Below are positions 25,865 through 37,331 of a DNA stretch of 64,000 bases, in pieces. Each line of letters starts with the position of its first letter. The first letter of the stretch is position 1. A program made the position numbers and the translations under genes. The notes beneath the pieces are model-generated. The model worked only from the letters and a program-made list of their open reading frames with translations. It ran no database searches and was not told the origin of the DNA. Location of the stretch: the NCBI RefSeq assembly GCF_018139145.2, contig NC_059485.1, positions 15,685,698-15,749,697 of the forward strand. Direction: 5' to 3'. Source of the DNA: Gymnogyps californianus (taxonomy: Eukaryota > Chordata > Aves > Accipitriformes > Cathartidae).

Positions 25865-26960
25865 CTGTCAACTCTTTTCCAAGGTAAAGAGCTCTAGCAT
25901 GTATTTAATGTCTTCCCTGTATAGAAGCTATTCCATACCTCTGATCATTCCTTTCACCTTACCGTGGACTACACCTTTTTGAGACATAGGGTAACCAGAA
26001 CTGCTTACAGTGAGCACATGCAAGACAAATGCAAACTCCAGCAGAGACAGTCCTATATTTTCCATACTGAATGCCTTTCCTGAAAATTGCTAAATACTCA
26101 ATCTGCTTTTTCTGACAGCTGTCAAGCATTGAACTAATTCTTCTGAGAACTCCATCTGATGTTTCCAAGAAAGGCTTCTGAGCAATAATAGTCATGCACT
26201 CCCTCCTCGAGAACAGATTTCCATCCATTATGAAATTCTGAAAGTGAATTTTATTCTGTCACTTAATCCTTCAGCTTTCTACACTTTCCCAGACAGTCTT
26301 AGTTTTGTCTGTTCTGAATAATCCTGTCTCAACAGAAATTTATGTCATTATTTTGTCCCTTTTACACACTGAATAGTACAGATTCCTATGGACTTCTACC
26401 TATAAACCCCCTTCACTGTAAAAATTCACTGTTTATTCATACCAGTGAAATACTACTAGTGGCTCTGCTTTCATTACACTTTAGCCTCCTGGTTCACTGG
26501 ATATGCACTTAAAATTTCTCCATCGCTTCTCCTCTCTGTGATGAGAGGAAGAGCCTAATCTCTAGGCTCTGCCACCGAAGTGTGTATGAGGTTACTGCTC
26601 TATTCTGGTTCTGGCTGCATTTTCCCACTGACTTCCTTATCTTTACAATGAACCCAACTCCTCTTTTCTTAGTATAACCTGTATTTGCTATCTGCACTAC
26701 ATGCCCTATTATCAGCAACTATTTCATCTGCCACTAACCCAATACTGTGAAACCTTTCTGCAATTCTGTGTGATTTCTCTTGAATAATTGTGTCATCAGC
26801 AAATATTTTTTGCCTTCCAGTTCAACCTTTTTCCAGGTCTTCCATTGACACTTCAGTTCAACCAGTTCTCCCCCCCCCCCAAAGAATGGATCTGTGTACG
26901 AGAACCTTCCTGACTTTACTGCAGAGAACATTAGTCCATGGAATTAGCCTTATTTTCAGG
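25865..26960 (-). mobile_element. Ancient, highly diverged CR1-like LINE, minus strand
   Basis: Two blocks match, in the correct order, the reverse complement of old CR1/L3-type LINEs. The first covers about 25870-26110 (CTGTATAGAAGCTATTCCATACC, CTTTTTGAGACATAGGGTAACCAGAACTGC). The second covers about 26720-26930 (ATTTCATCTGCCACTAACCC, GAATAATTGTGTCATCAGCAAATATTTT, CCTTTTTCCAGGTCTTCC). About 600 bases of less recognisable sequence separate them. This looks longer than expected between the two motifs, so there may be an insertion. A C10 run (26871-26880) interrupts the second block. The minus-strand frame at 25959-26228 falls inside the element and should not be read as a gene. Confidence 0.6.
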
Positions 26961-28881
26961 TTCGAATACTTTCAGGTGGCCTTTCCATACTTTGTAGGAC
27001 TTCTATTCTTTCCACCCTACACTATAAGCAATGGGAGGGTTATGCTGTTTTTCTCCCCTCTCTTCCTTCAACATCGAGCCCAGAAAGTACGTAAGGAACC
27101 GACAATATCTCCACCTGGAATGAAGCATGAATCCATGTAGGACTTCATTCCCAGACCTGAGAGAAGCAGGAGAAACATCCCATGAGGAGAAGTGGGATCG
27201 AACAGAAAGAAGAGGGAGGGGAGTGAGCCTGGAGCAGACTGTTACTGAAATCTCCACACTGGGTGGAAACAAAACAGTATGTGTGATAATTTCCCCACTT
27301 TTTCAGACCACTTTGAACAATAATAAAGGTCTCCCAAGAAACTATGGAGGCAGTCCTTGGATATCATGGAGCAGCATTAGTTAGTGGGCTGTTTACAAGG
27401 GCCTCCACTTGGGGCCAATGGTCCCAAGGAAATAACTCATTGACATCGGGCGGACACATTGTGGACACAACCACAGCCAATTTAAATATAGGCCATTTTC
27501 TTTAAGAATATGAATCATGAAAGAGTTGTATCATATTACATTGAAGTGGCTTTTAGGGACAACCAGAACATGATACAAATATCCCTAAACCTACAAAGAA
27601 TCATTCTATTTCATTTAACCGCACATCAGATGATACAAAATATTTTTAGCATTTCAACAAGTGAACTTTAGAGCTGCTTTACAAGTACTCTCTTAAGAAT
27701 TTTACTGCTCTCTCCCTTTGGTACACAATAAAGCACAAGTAAAACCCTAACCGTAAAGATATTCATCAAGTTATGCAAATGCAGGTTTTCTATGGTAGTT
27801 AAACATCAAGTATAAAAGAACAATAATAAGAAACTGATCTGCCATAAAATTACTCGTCGTAGTATCTGTTTTAGTTTGTTTTATTAGCATGTTCATCAGT
27901 AGCTAAAAGCTAGAAAAAATATTTCTAGATGAATATTATTTGAAGCCCCACAATTCATGCATTCAGAATTTCTGCCTTGAATGACAAAGCCACAAAGCCA
28001 CACCTATGAAACTGATTCTGCCCTGATACATTCAGCTCCTATCATCTGAATATTCCCACTGTTTTAGTAGCAAAACTGATCATCTCTGAGAGCGTGCATC
28101 AGTGCATGTAGGAGAATATAGACCAGCCACAAATAAATGGGAGTGCTACCCCTTCATCATTACCCTTGTACCTTCAGATTTAATCCTGTGTAGATGTTGC
28201 TCTTTGCAAGTGATTTTTGCATAATTATATTTCACATTTTTGCTGTTAGGAGTCATCTATGATGATTCTGCCTCCTGTAGGAATGCCTTTCTTTATAGCT
28301 ATCTGTTGTACTGCTAGTGACCAAGTTGCAGAAAGGCTTGTCAGACAAAACAAGCCCTATTGCCTGTAGGATAAGACTCTGAACCAGAAAATACAAACAT
28401 TTGGAAACCATAACTCATGCTGAAATTTTCTCTTAGGTTTCAAGGAATCTGAGTGGCAAAGCAATTGATTTGTACTTCAATATCCTAACCTGGCTTATAC
28501 AAAAGACAGAAAACCACCTTAAATTATTTTGGCTCTGCAACTTTTATTACTTGTAGACTGTGCAGATCTAAAAATCAATAGCACATGACAACTTGGTCTT
28601 GATAAAAACATAATTTGTGAAGGATTTCAGATCAATCTTCTCTCAGTGTAGACTCAATATATATATTTTTTTTTAACTGGGTCATTTAGCTGTGCAAAAT
28701 ATCCCTCAAGGAAAAAAAAAAACCAAAACCACACCAAACCCCAAACCCTCAAACAAACAAAACCACCACCCCTCCAGTGTTTCTATTGCACCACTTTGTC
28801 TCTTTTCCAGATGTGCTCATAAAACTTTGTTCCTCTGGGGTGCAGATGAAGGAAGAAGAAACTTCACAGTGAAGATGATGA
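26961..28881. other. Non-coding stretch, unclassified
   Basis: No gene recognised. 27120-27280 is somewhat purine- and GC-rich (GAGGAGAAGTGGGATCGAAC) and 27380-27480 contains GGGCTGTTTACAAGGGCCTCC. Both could be remnants of retroelements, but I cannot assign them. An A/C-rich tract is at 28711-28775, just left of the next LTR. Confidence 0.45.
28711..28775. repeat. A/C-rich low-complexity tract
   Basis: An A run is followed by interrupted CCAAAACC, CCCCAAACCC and AAACAAAC words. It is not a telomeric repeat because no regular CCCTAA unit is present. Confidence 0.8.
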
Positions 28882-28886
28882 CCCAG

Positions 28887-29542
28887 TGTATTGGGTCTGG
28901 CTAGGCCAGAGTTAATTTTCTTCATAGCAGCCCACATGGTGCTGTGTTTTGGATTTGTGACTAAAACAGTGTTGAAAACACACCAGTGTTATTGCTATTG
29001 TCAGGCTCTTGCTGAGCAGCGTTTGCACAGTGTCCAAGTTTCCTCTTCCCTCCCCGCCCCCCCCCCCCCCCCCCCCCCCCCGCCTTTTCCTCCCTCTCCC
29101 TCCCCAACCAGTGGGCTGGGGGTGCACAAGAAACTGGGAGGGGATACAGCCAGGACAGCTGGCTTGAACTGACCAAAGGGATATTCCAGACCATATGATG
29201 TTCTCAGCAATAAAAGCTCACGGAATGGAGGAAGAAGGGGGGAACATTCATGGTCATGGTATTTGTCTTCGAGTTAGAGGTGATGAAGCCCTGCCTTCCT
29301 GGAAACGGCGAAACACCTGCCTGCCAATGGGAAACAGTGAATGAATTCCTCATTTTGCTTTGCTTGTGCACACAGCTTTGCTTCACTTAAACTGTGTTAT
29401 CTCAATCCGTAAGTTTTTTGTTGGTTTTTTTTTTTTTTTCCTCCTCGCTTTTACCCTTTCGATTCTCTCCCCCATCGCACTGGGGGTAGGGAGCAAGCTG
29501 GTGGGTGGGGGCTGACCTGCCAGCCAGGGTCAACCCACCACA
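28887..29542 (+). mobile_element. Solo LTR, avian ERVL-type, plus strand, diverged
   Basis: The element begins TGTATTGGGTCTGGCTAGGC and ends GGGTCAACCCACCACA, with the same internal order as the LTRs at 35.4 and 62.7 kb. Shared blocks include AGTTAATTTTCTTCATAG, TTTTGGATTTGTG, TTGCTGAGCAGCGTTTGCAC, CCAAAGGGATATTCCAGACC, GAAACACCTGCCTGCC and GAATGAATTCCT. The flanking pentamers CCCAG (28882-28886) and TACAG (29543-29547) agree at three of five bases, so the TSD is decayed or the ends are slightly misplaced. A TATA-like AATAAAA lies at 29209-29215. The ATTAAA polyadenylation signal of its relatives is lost. A 35-base C run makes it longer than its relatives (656 against about 580-596). Pro- or Gly-rich frames over the C run are artefacts. 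Confidence 0.85.
29057..29091. repeat. Poly-C run of 35 bases inside an LTR
   Basis: An uninterrupted run of 35 C (G on the minus strand) replaces the CCCACCCCACC-type motif found at the same place in the related LTR at 35.58 kb. It is G-quadruplex-prone on the minus strand. Its exact length is open to sequencing error. Confidence 0.85.
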
Positions 29543-29547
29543 TACAG

Positions 29548-31271
29548 GTAAATGGGTTTCTGGACTTTTCTAGTATAAACAAGATACATCCAAGACTGAA
29601 ATACAGCACATGGTACTTGAATATGACTTGTGTGCTGGTCTCTGAGACCTGCCACATCTAACAAGCACTTGGCCAACTGCTTCTTTAGAGTGAAGTTAAA
29701 ACATGTCAGCATACCATCTGTCACAGAGTGGTACAGGCAGCTTTCCTCCCTCTGCATACACAGACAAGAACTCTGTTCTTTGATCAATCTGCCGAAGTTT
29801 GCCCTGTATGATCAGTGTGCAATGATTTTGGTAGGTCACGGACAGATCTCCCTCATTAATGCATTAACAGATGTAAAAGTATTTCAATACTGTAAAAGAT
29901 ATAGGCTTAACTAGCCGGTGAGAAATCCCAAATTGCTAAATCCCAGTGATCAGTGCTAGAACACTCCCATAGTCGCTAGTGAGCTTCTAGAAAGGTCCAC
30001 AGTCACAAGCAGTTCTGAGAGGTACAGTTCAATTTCTGAAGGCAGTAAACAATCCTCAAGGAAGAGTAAATGTTGCCAAATACAAATGGATTCTGTCAAA
30101 CTCACGTGCTGTTTCATCTTTTTAAATCTCAAACTATGTAGAATAAGGATAAACATTTCATTTTACTTCAACAGATTTGTTCTTATTTCCCAGCAATCTG
30201 CTTCCTCGCTGAAGATACAATTTCAAACTGCCATCCCATATTCAAAATTTAAAGAGCCATCAGTTATATGATTTCTAACATACCTTTCAGGATCAGTAAA
30301 AATTATCACATAACATGTTATTTATTGGTTGTGTACAAGCTACACGCGTTACAACACAGACTTGTCAACTCAGTAACTAACCTCAAATGTAATAGAAAAA
30401 AAAAAGGAAATTAAATTTTCCCCACATCTAATCCAATTACCACAATCTGAAACTCCTGTTCATTTCCACGAACAGTAGCAGTAAAGATACTCCCCCACAG
30501 AAACAATAATACGCTATCACACCTGTGCTCAGTGCTGCGTCCAGACATAGCTCAGCAGGATCTCAGATCCAACACACAACGCACAAAAAGCCAAACATTG
30601 TGGCATTAGATCAACTATGACTGCATCATGTGCAGGGACAGAGTGATTCCCCATCGACTATAGGTCTGACCTATTGAATATAGGCCAAGCATTTATTGCA
30701 AAATTCTGCATGCATGCACTGCTGCAGGCTCCTGGCTTTGCCGCTCCCTAAGACAGCCCTACCCGAACTAGCCATGCTCAGGCAGCAACTGTGCTGAAGC
30801 TGTAGCAACACACAGCAACACAGAAATGAATCCTCCAGGAATCCTGGGCTGCCAACACACCCCAAAGCTCAGAATATCATTGCTACAGTTAACAACATTT
30901 GCTATACTGAACTACCCAAGTGGGGAACTACCCAATGCCTGTACCTTCACTTTGCATAATTAGCATTATCAGAAAAAGTTACAGAAGTCTGTAAGCTCCT
31001 CAAAGAAAAAGAAAAAAGGATCAAGTGTATATCTTCATTAAAGAATGCTAACACCCTTGACATGACCCAGATCATCATGAGGACTGTTAAATTTCAATTA
31101 GCTTTGAGCTATGCTGATAGGACTTTACTAATAATTGCATGATTTTCTTGAGGAAAATTTTCAATTTTTTATGAGACAGGAGAGAGCATGAAATTGTAAG
31201 TTCTTTTTCACTCGTTAAATGTAAAAATCATTAACAATAAAAGGTATTGGATTAGAGGGAGAGCAGGAGGA
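29548..31271. other. Non-coding stretch
   Basis: No gene recognised. The frames at 29530-29787 (minus) and 29630-29914 (plus) overlap and match no family. A donor-like AAAG|GTATGT on the minus strand near 30280 is preceded only by stop-rich sequence. Confidence 0.5.
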
Positions 31272-31440
31272 AAGATGGCCCAGTAACAGAGGCAATGATT
31301 TGGGATTTGAGAAATATGAATTCAAATCCTAGCTCTGCTATACTCCTTCTCCTGGCACATCAGTCAGGCTGTTCAATTTTCTGGCTTCTCCTTCTGTAAT
31401 AAAGAGATAATAACACATACTAATCTCATACGAATTTTGG
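31272..31440 (+). repeat. MIR/CORE-SINE-like remnant, plus strand
   Basis: This is the clearest MIR-like copy in the window. ATGGCCCAGTAACAGAGGCA, TTTGGGATTTGAGAAATATG, AATTCAAATCCTAGCTCTGC, TGGCACATCAGTCAGGCTG, TTTTCTGGCTTCTCCTTCTG and TAATAAAGAGATAATAAC follow, block by block, the MIR order: 'tggattcaggagacctgggttcaaatcccagctctgcc', 'cttgggcaagtcactt', 'cctcagtttcctcatctgtaaaatggggataata'. No gene content. Confidence 0.6.
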
Positions 31441-34269
31441 TACGTGACCTCTCTTAAATGCCACAACGCTATGGAAATGAACTTGATCAAAAACATCTTA
31501 ATGCTGCAATCTGGAGAATATCCAGACTGCATACAATTGCCAATGGAAGTATTCTAAGCTAAGTGTTTACATGCATGTGAAAATTTTCATAATGACTAAG
31601 AAAATGTCTGCAATATAATGTTTATGGAGATAATATCTCAGTAGTGTCAGAAAACAGGCTGCTACGTACAGTAAATTCAGATCCTAAGGTTAATCTATAT
31701 TCAACCCCTATAGCTTTCACTTGGCAGACTCAAAACACCACTTACAAAGATGGAGGATTTAGAAAATTCACAGAGGAATCCATCAGAAAGAAATATTGAC
31801 TGCATTCTTAAAAGAGAGGAAAGAGAAAAGAAGAAATTGTTAAGATATTTCTTTACATGTACAGTTGTATATAACCAAGAGAGAATTACAAAGCTAACTT
31901 TACTTACGGAGTTATAGTTCAAAATAATCTAGGGCAGTATTTCCAAAAAAACACTTGTGTTAGGAGTCCATCTCTTGTTTTCAAAATGTCCTATTCAATT
32001 TCAGTAAGCCTTATGCTCTTGAATCTGCTTTGAGAGAGTAACTTCTACATTCTTTAGATGCTCAAATAAATACATACATAATTATCTGCATCAGTGATTA
32101 AGCACAATCTAACCAAGGACAGGGTCTTCCTTAATTTATGTAGGAAGATCGTGATGTAAGTGAAACGAGCAGCATAACGACCTGTAAAATCAGAAGTAGA
32201 CCACTGATATTCTGGTTTGTAGCTTGTACAAACACAAACCCCTGCCCTTTTACAATTTAGGTAATCATAAATTACAGCAGTGGTTTAACAGTGATTCATG
32301 TATACCTGCTACCACATACCTCTTTCTGTCTCAGATTCTTAGAGATTTTATTGATATAAACTTCAAATTAATGACATCCAACTAAAGAAAACAACATTTT
32401 CTTCCCCTACGGGAAATGAAATAAGGTAAACCTTGGAACACGCAGACTTAAAAAAAAAAAAAAAATCAAACCCACAAAACTAAACAAAGGTAATATATTT
32501 AGTTCCCTATGCAGGAAAAAGTTAAAGATCATATCTAACTAAACATGTGTCTAACTAATGGAAAAGTAGCATTACAAATCAACCACCTAAAACTGAATTA
32601 CTTTGCACCAGCACTAGAAAACATTCAAACACAGGTCAGGCTTAGCTACCTTAGTTAAGCTTTTTCTGAAGAAAAAAAATCCACGAGAATATTTTCCTGC
32701 TTATCATTAGGAGCATGTAAATGCCTCGCTGCTTCTGGTCCTTAATGAATTCCTACAATAACTGTTGAAGATATTTGAAGATATCGCAAAACAACAATGA
32801 ATAATATGAGAGTGGAGCAGACACGAACAACTGAACAGTTCCCCATCCTAGCTCAGATGAAGCAATGGAGCAGAACTTACTGCTTCATTTACGTTATCTA
32901 ACTACCGTTCTTCAACCCTTTTTTATTGTAATTCACAGATATCAGTAATCCAGTGCTGCAATTTTAAAAATATTCAACTCTCTAGACTAATACTATCAGA
33001 CTACATTAGAATACAGAGAGATGAATAAATAAGAATACAATCATTCAAATCTTTTTTCCTTACACATTTATTAGAAAAAGGTTATAATACTGCTTTATTT
33101 CTAAGAGAATTATGATATTTTATAACAGCTCTCTTTCACACTTATTTTGTTCATGCCTTTCAGGTAGAAATCCCTAGATCATACTAAACTCCTCAGATTC
33201 CTCCGTGGCATGCTATGTTGTTTTGGAAAATAGATTTATTGTATTAACAATTTTCAAAGATGTGTTTAATGAGGGGGAAAAAGGACCCATAATCCTCAAT
33301 AATAAAATATTTTCAATGCAGTAATAGCTATTTTTCTGTTACTTATTTCAACATGTTTACAATTCAAAGGCAAATACAGCTCTAAAATTAGAGAAAAGGG
33401 TTTTAAATGCCTTTCTTTCAATGGCTTTATAGGCGTTTACAGCACGACAACTAGTTTTGTGTCACTGACAGACTGTAGAAGTGGTGAAGATAAGACTGTT
33501 TTGAGATCGACAGCATATTTGCATACATGCATTTACCATGCATTTACATCCACTGGGGTTTAAAATGCGGATAATCATGGCAGATCCTCCAAAGGATGCA
33601 ATTATCAAATTAACATGGAGCGGCACCACTGTCTGTCTCATCCTTTCTCTACTACCTTAAAAATTTCTAGCCAAGGAAACATATTAGTAATAAAACAATG
33701 AGATCGCTTAACTACGGTATGTTTATCAAGCTATGTAACAACTATATACAATCTGAAGATTAAGAAAAAACAATAGAATGGGCAAGTATGCAGAACTTTT
33801 CTCTCAAAAAGCAATTGTATAAGCTTTCTGCAAAACATGGAAAGGTAACAGCTTTCTTCTACTTTTTTTCTGAACTGTTTTCAGAGAACTTAGGTGGAAT
33901 GCCAAAGCGAAATGGCTTCTTTGCCAAAGAATTATAGCTTTAGGCAAGGGAGTTGTGTAGGGGAGGGCTAAGCATGACAATTCATCTTTCCAAATAAGCT
34001 AGACACAGAGAAATGCAACGTAACCACTGCTACCTGTCCAGCCTTCTGAACTGGGAACCACTCAATGATCCTCCAAATTTACCTGTGCAGATCATTGTCA
34101 TTACACACAAGATCCATCCCACTTCTTGTCTTTCAATTTTAACTGGCATATAACAGCCAGAGCATGGAGATCATGGCACGTGCTATCGCCTAACACTGCA
34201 CTCTGCAGTATTCCCACCTTAATGAATTCCAGTTCGTGACAATGGAACGGGAGAAATGCTCCCGTTAAG
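31441..34269. other. AT-rich non-coding stretch
   Basis: No gene recognised. A 16-base A run is at 32450-32465. Donor-like words near 31900 and 32310 (minus strand) lead only into very short or stop-interrupted segments. Confidence 0.5.
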
Positions 34270-34397
34270 GGAATGAGTGAGGATTCTGCTGATCTAGGTT
34301 TTATGTCCACTTCTGCTACAAACTTCTTGCAGTCACTCTTTGTGCTTGATTTCCCATTGTGTATTTGGAACAATTCTATCTCCTTTGCCTGTCATGT
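34270..34397 (+). repeat. MIR/CORE-SINE-like remnant, plus strand
   Basis: GAGTGAGGATTCTGCTGATC, TAGGTTTTATGTCCACTTCTGC, TACAAACTTCTTGCAGTCAC, TTTGTGCTTGATTTCCCATTG and a TGTATTTGGAACAATTCTAT-like end match the MIR core and tail in order ('ggattcaggagatctgggttctagtcccagctctgccacaaacttgctgtgtgac...tcagtttccccatctgtaaaa'). The minus-strand frame 34101-34373 crosses it. Confidence 0.55.
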
Positions 34398-35422
34398 TTA
34401 TTTTTAGTTGTTTTCTGGAGCTGTCCTTTATTACTTTGTTTACTGGTTTGCTCAATGCACTGCAGCTTTGGTTGAATACTGTAGACATTATTGCACAGTT
34501 AAGAGAAGGTCAAATGCCAAATAAATCCATAGGCTACAAAATTGAATTTTAAAATCCAGGATTTCTCTGTAATTAAACTGTTAAAACTAGACTTACCTCA
34601 ACATATCTATCTACCAAAATGAAATAGAAAAATACTGTAAAGTGACCATAGCTAGAAATTATCCTGAAATTCAACTGAAGCATACTGAACACAAAATTTA
34701 CCGTGATTATTACATGAGGTTTTTGACACTTGTGACAGATATTTATTTTATTATGTACAATTCCAGAATCTTAACACGTCTGTGTTGGACTGGTATTGCT
34801 ATTTTTAAATGCTTCTTCTAAATAAGGGAATGGGACAAACCAGTTTATAATCAGTAATGTACTACATGTGTACACCATGTCACGGGTGAATAGGGCATAA
34901 CGCCCAGCCATATGGTGTACTTAAGAGCCAACTCATCTACATAGACTGTTACCAGGCAACATGCTGGACTTCAGTCTGAGCGTGGTAAAAAAATGACCTC
35001 TTAGCCCTAGAAGTTGATTGATATTCATTGTGCTGGTTAGGTTATGATCACAAGGGAAAATAATAAAACCAATTATGCACATTGAGATTTGGCATCATTA
35101 AACCTTCCCAAAATTCCAAATGAGTATTTTCTTCTTCTTTCTTGTCATATATCCCAAATCTCTGCTTTAGCTTGTTGAAGGAAGATGCATAGCTTTTCCT
35201 TCAACTACATTTATAGATACTGAAGCACTATATTCGCAGTCAAATTCACGTTAGCTCCCTAAAAACATGCCAGTAATTATCTCAGGGACCACTGTCTCCC
35301 ATGGGTTAGAAACCCCAACCTCATTCTTGCAATTTTTACCAGAATTTTTCTAACAACAGCTGTCAATTGCATCAAATGCTGCTAAGAGCTGTAAGGTTAT
35401 TCTGTGATAGAAAATACTGTTC
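34398..35422. other. Non-coding stretch with one nested hairpin
   Basis: No gene recognised. It holds the inverted repeat annotated at 34870-34920. It ends at the target site of the solo LTR. Confidence 0.5.
34870..34920. repeat. Nested inverted repeat (possible cruciform)
   Basis: A perfect 9-base inverted repeat, GTACACCAT (34870-34878) and ATGGTGTAC (34912-34920), encloses 33 bases that themselves contain GGGC-ATAAC-GCCC (34893-34896 / 34902-34905). The interval is also CpG-richer than its surroundings. No TSD, transposase or known ncRNA motif is evident, so function is unknown. Confidence 0.6.
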
Positions 35423-35427
35423 GTGAC

Positions 35428-36023
35428 TGTGCTGGTTTAGGCTGGTATAAAGTTAATTTTCTTCGTAGTAGCTAGTATGGGGCTATGTTTTGGATTTGTG
35501 CTGGAAACAGGGTTGATAATTCAGGGATGTTTTTGTACCTGCTGAGCAGTGCTTACACAGAGTCAGGGCCTTTGCTGCTCCCCACCCCACCCCACCAGCG
35601 AGGAGGCTGGGGGTGCACAAGGAGTTGGGAGGGGACGCAGCCGGGACAGCTGACCCCGACTGCCCAAAGGGATATTCCAGACCATAGGACGTCGTGCTCA
35701 GCATAGAGAGCTGGGGGGAGAAGGAGGAAGGGGGGGATGCTCGGAGTGGTGGTGTTTGTCTTCCCAACTCACTGTTGCACGTGATGGAGCCCTGCTTTCC
35801 TGGAGATGGCTGAACACCTGCCTGCCATTGGGAAGTGGTGAATGAATTCCTTGGTTTGCTTTGCTTGCATGTGCATGGCTTTTCCTTTACTTATTAAACT
35901 GTCTTTCTCTCAACCCATGAGTTTTCTCACTTTTACTCTTCCGATTCTCTCCCCCGTCCCACTGGAGGGAGTGAGCAAGTGGCTGTGTGGGACTTAGTTG
36001 CCGGCTGGGGTTAAACCACAACA
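35428..36023 (+). mobile_element. Solo LTR, avian ERVL-type, plus strand, perfect 5-bp TSD
   Basis: A complete 596-base LTR begins TGTGCTGGTTTAGGCTGGTA and ends GGGGTTAAACCACAACA. The canonical TG...CA termini are bounded by a perfect 5-base TSD, GTGAC, at 35423-35427 and 36024-36028. ATTAAA at 35893-35898 is the expected polyadenylation signal at the R/U5 border. The promoter box is weakened: GCATAGAGAGCTGGGG stands where related copies have a TATA box. No gag, pol or env sequence flanks it, so it is a recombined solo LTR. The copy at 62747-63325 is its closest relative here, sharing long identical blocks such as CAGCCGGGACAGCTGACCCC. Short open frames on both strands (35483-35767, 35485-35706) are not genes. 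Confidence 0.95.
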
Positions 36024-36028
36024 GTGAC

Positions 36029-37268
36029 AGAGGAAAAGCTAAAAGCAACAAGCATGCTGAGCACTACAGAATTGATTTAAGTCTGTCCTCAAGATGAACA
36101 GGCTTTTTTTTTTTTTTTTTTAATCCTGTAAGTCAGGCAGTCTTTTTGAAATAATGAAATCTTTTTTCAAAGACATTAAGAGGAAGATTGTGTCCAGTGT
36201 AGAAGAATAAATGTAAAACTCTTATTTCTAACACGGACTGTATGTCTAATTTTTTCAGTGACACCAAACTTTGTGTGTTGAAGCAGAACTCAACTACTAA
36301 TATTAACACATTTGAACAAAAAAGTGAATCTAATATATTATTTTGTCAATACAGAAGTGCAACTTTTTACTTTCTACACAGACAAAGAAAAGTATAATTA
36401 TAAATGTATATAAAACATAAATATATTCAGTCAGCCCAATACAGAACAAGCCATGCTTATTACCCAATAGAAAATTTTAGAGCATTGCAGATTGTTTTAA
36501 GCAGAAGATTATTAAAAATTGTTTGAGAAGTACCAAATACACACCTACCAAGAATGATAAACTTATTTTTTTCTGACACTTCTGTATTTATTATTATAAG
36601 TATAGAAAGTTATATCCTGATTAAAAAGTGCTTAATCAATATTGGTTCTACTAAGTATGTGTTAAAACGGAAAACTTTACTAGAAAAAATAAATTCCAAG
36701 TATGAAAGAGCAACAAATAGTTTGGATGTGAAAGCCTCTTCTCAGGAAGGAAAAAAGCGAAAAATGAATCAGCACAAATACTTTTTTCACATGTCCTATA
36801 AATTATGAAGCTTAATTCATGATATTCCCTATTCTGACATTATGGGTGCATTTAAAAAAGAAAGCATGGTGAATTATCCATAGTTGTTCTAAGGTAAAAA
36901 AGTGTCTGTGACTAATCTATATACAAAGTAATTTCTTTCTGACAGAATCAGCCAAAGGTAAAATAAACACGATAGTGACATAACCCTAACATGTAACAGG
37001 GAAATACGAAAAAAAAGCACTTTAACCTACAGCCAGAAACGGGGAAGATTATTTTTCTAAGCATGTCACTAGGAAGTTGTTGTTCACTGAAGACTAAAAC
37101 ATATCAGATCTTGTACTTATGGTCTATTAGTCTTGCGATCCAGCATCAGCATGGCAAGTTGTAAAGTCCAAAGTATTTCTTTATTCATTATGACAGCACA
37201 ACAGAGATTTCAGTCAAATTCCAAGGAAAATAAAATAAACAAACAACAACAACAATCAGTGCACTTAC
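36029..37268. other. AT-rich non-coding stretch
   Basis: No gene recognised. An 18-base T run is at 36104-36121. The plus-strand frame 36554-36808 is Lys/Ile/Ser-rich from AT-rich composition. Confidence 0.5.
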
Positions 37269-37331
37269 TGAAAGAAGGCTCTGATCATGGAAACAAAAGG
37301 CACCACTTGCATGGGGCTTCTGTGTAGTTTC
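37269..37331 (-). other. Candidate internal exon 3 of 3 (unidentified)
   Basis: On the minus strand, a strong acceptor (TATTTTTCTTTTCTTAG) precedes 63 bases that end at a consensus donor, GTAAGT (37263-37268). Two of three frames are open. The frame that fits the donor phase of the candidate exon at 38477-38617 reads KLHRSPMQVVPFVSMIRAFF after the split codon. The length is a multiple of three, entering with one base and leaving two. I do not recognise the peptide. Good splice sites around a 63-base open segment also occur by chance. Confidence 0.25.

Noticed and set aside
25963..26079. Minus-strand 117-base exon-like segment, phase-compatible with the 37-40 kb candidates
   Set aside because: It lies inside an ancient CR1-like LINE, including the GAGACATAGGGTAACCAGAA phrase, so the open frame is a repeat by-product.
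26955..26975. GGTTCGAATA word resembling a tRNA T-loop
   Set aside because: No acceptor, D or anticodon stems can be folded around it.
28725..28775. CCCCAAACCC-like tract resembling interstitial telomere repeat
   Set aside because: No regular CCCTAA/TTAGGG unit; it is simple A/C-rich low complexity.
28912..29210. Proline-rich and glycine-rich open frames on both strands
   Set aside because: They are translations of the 35-base C run inside the LTR.
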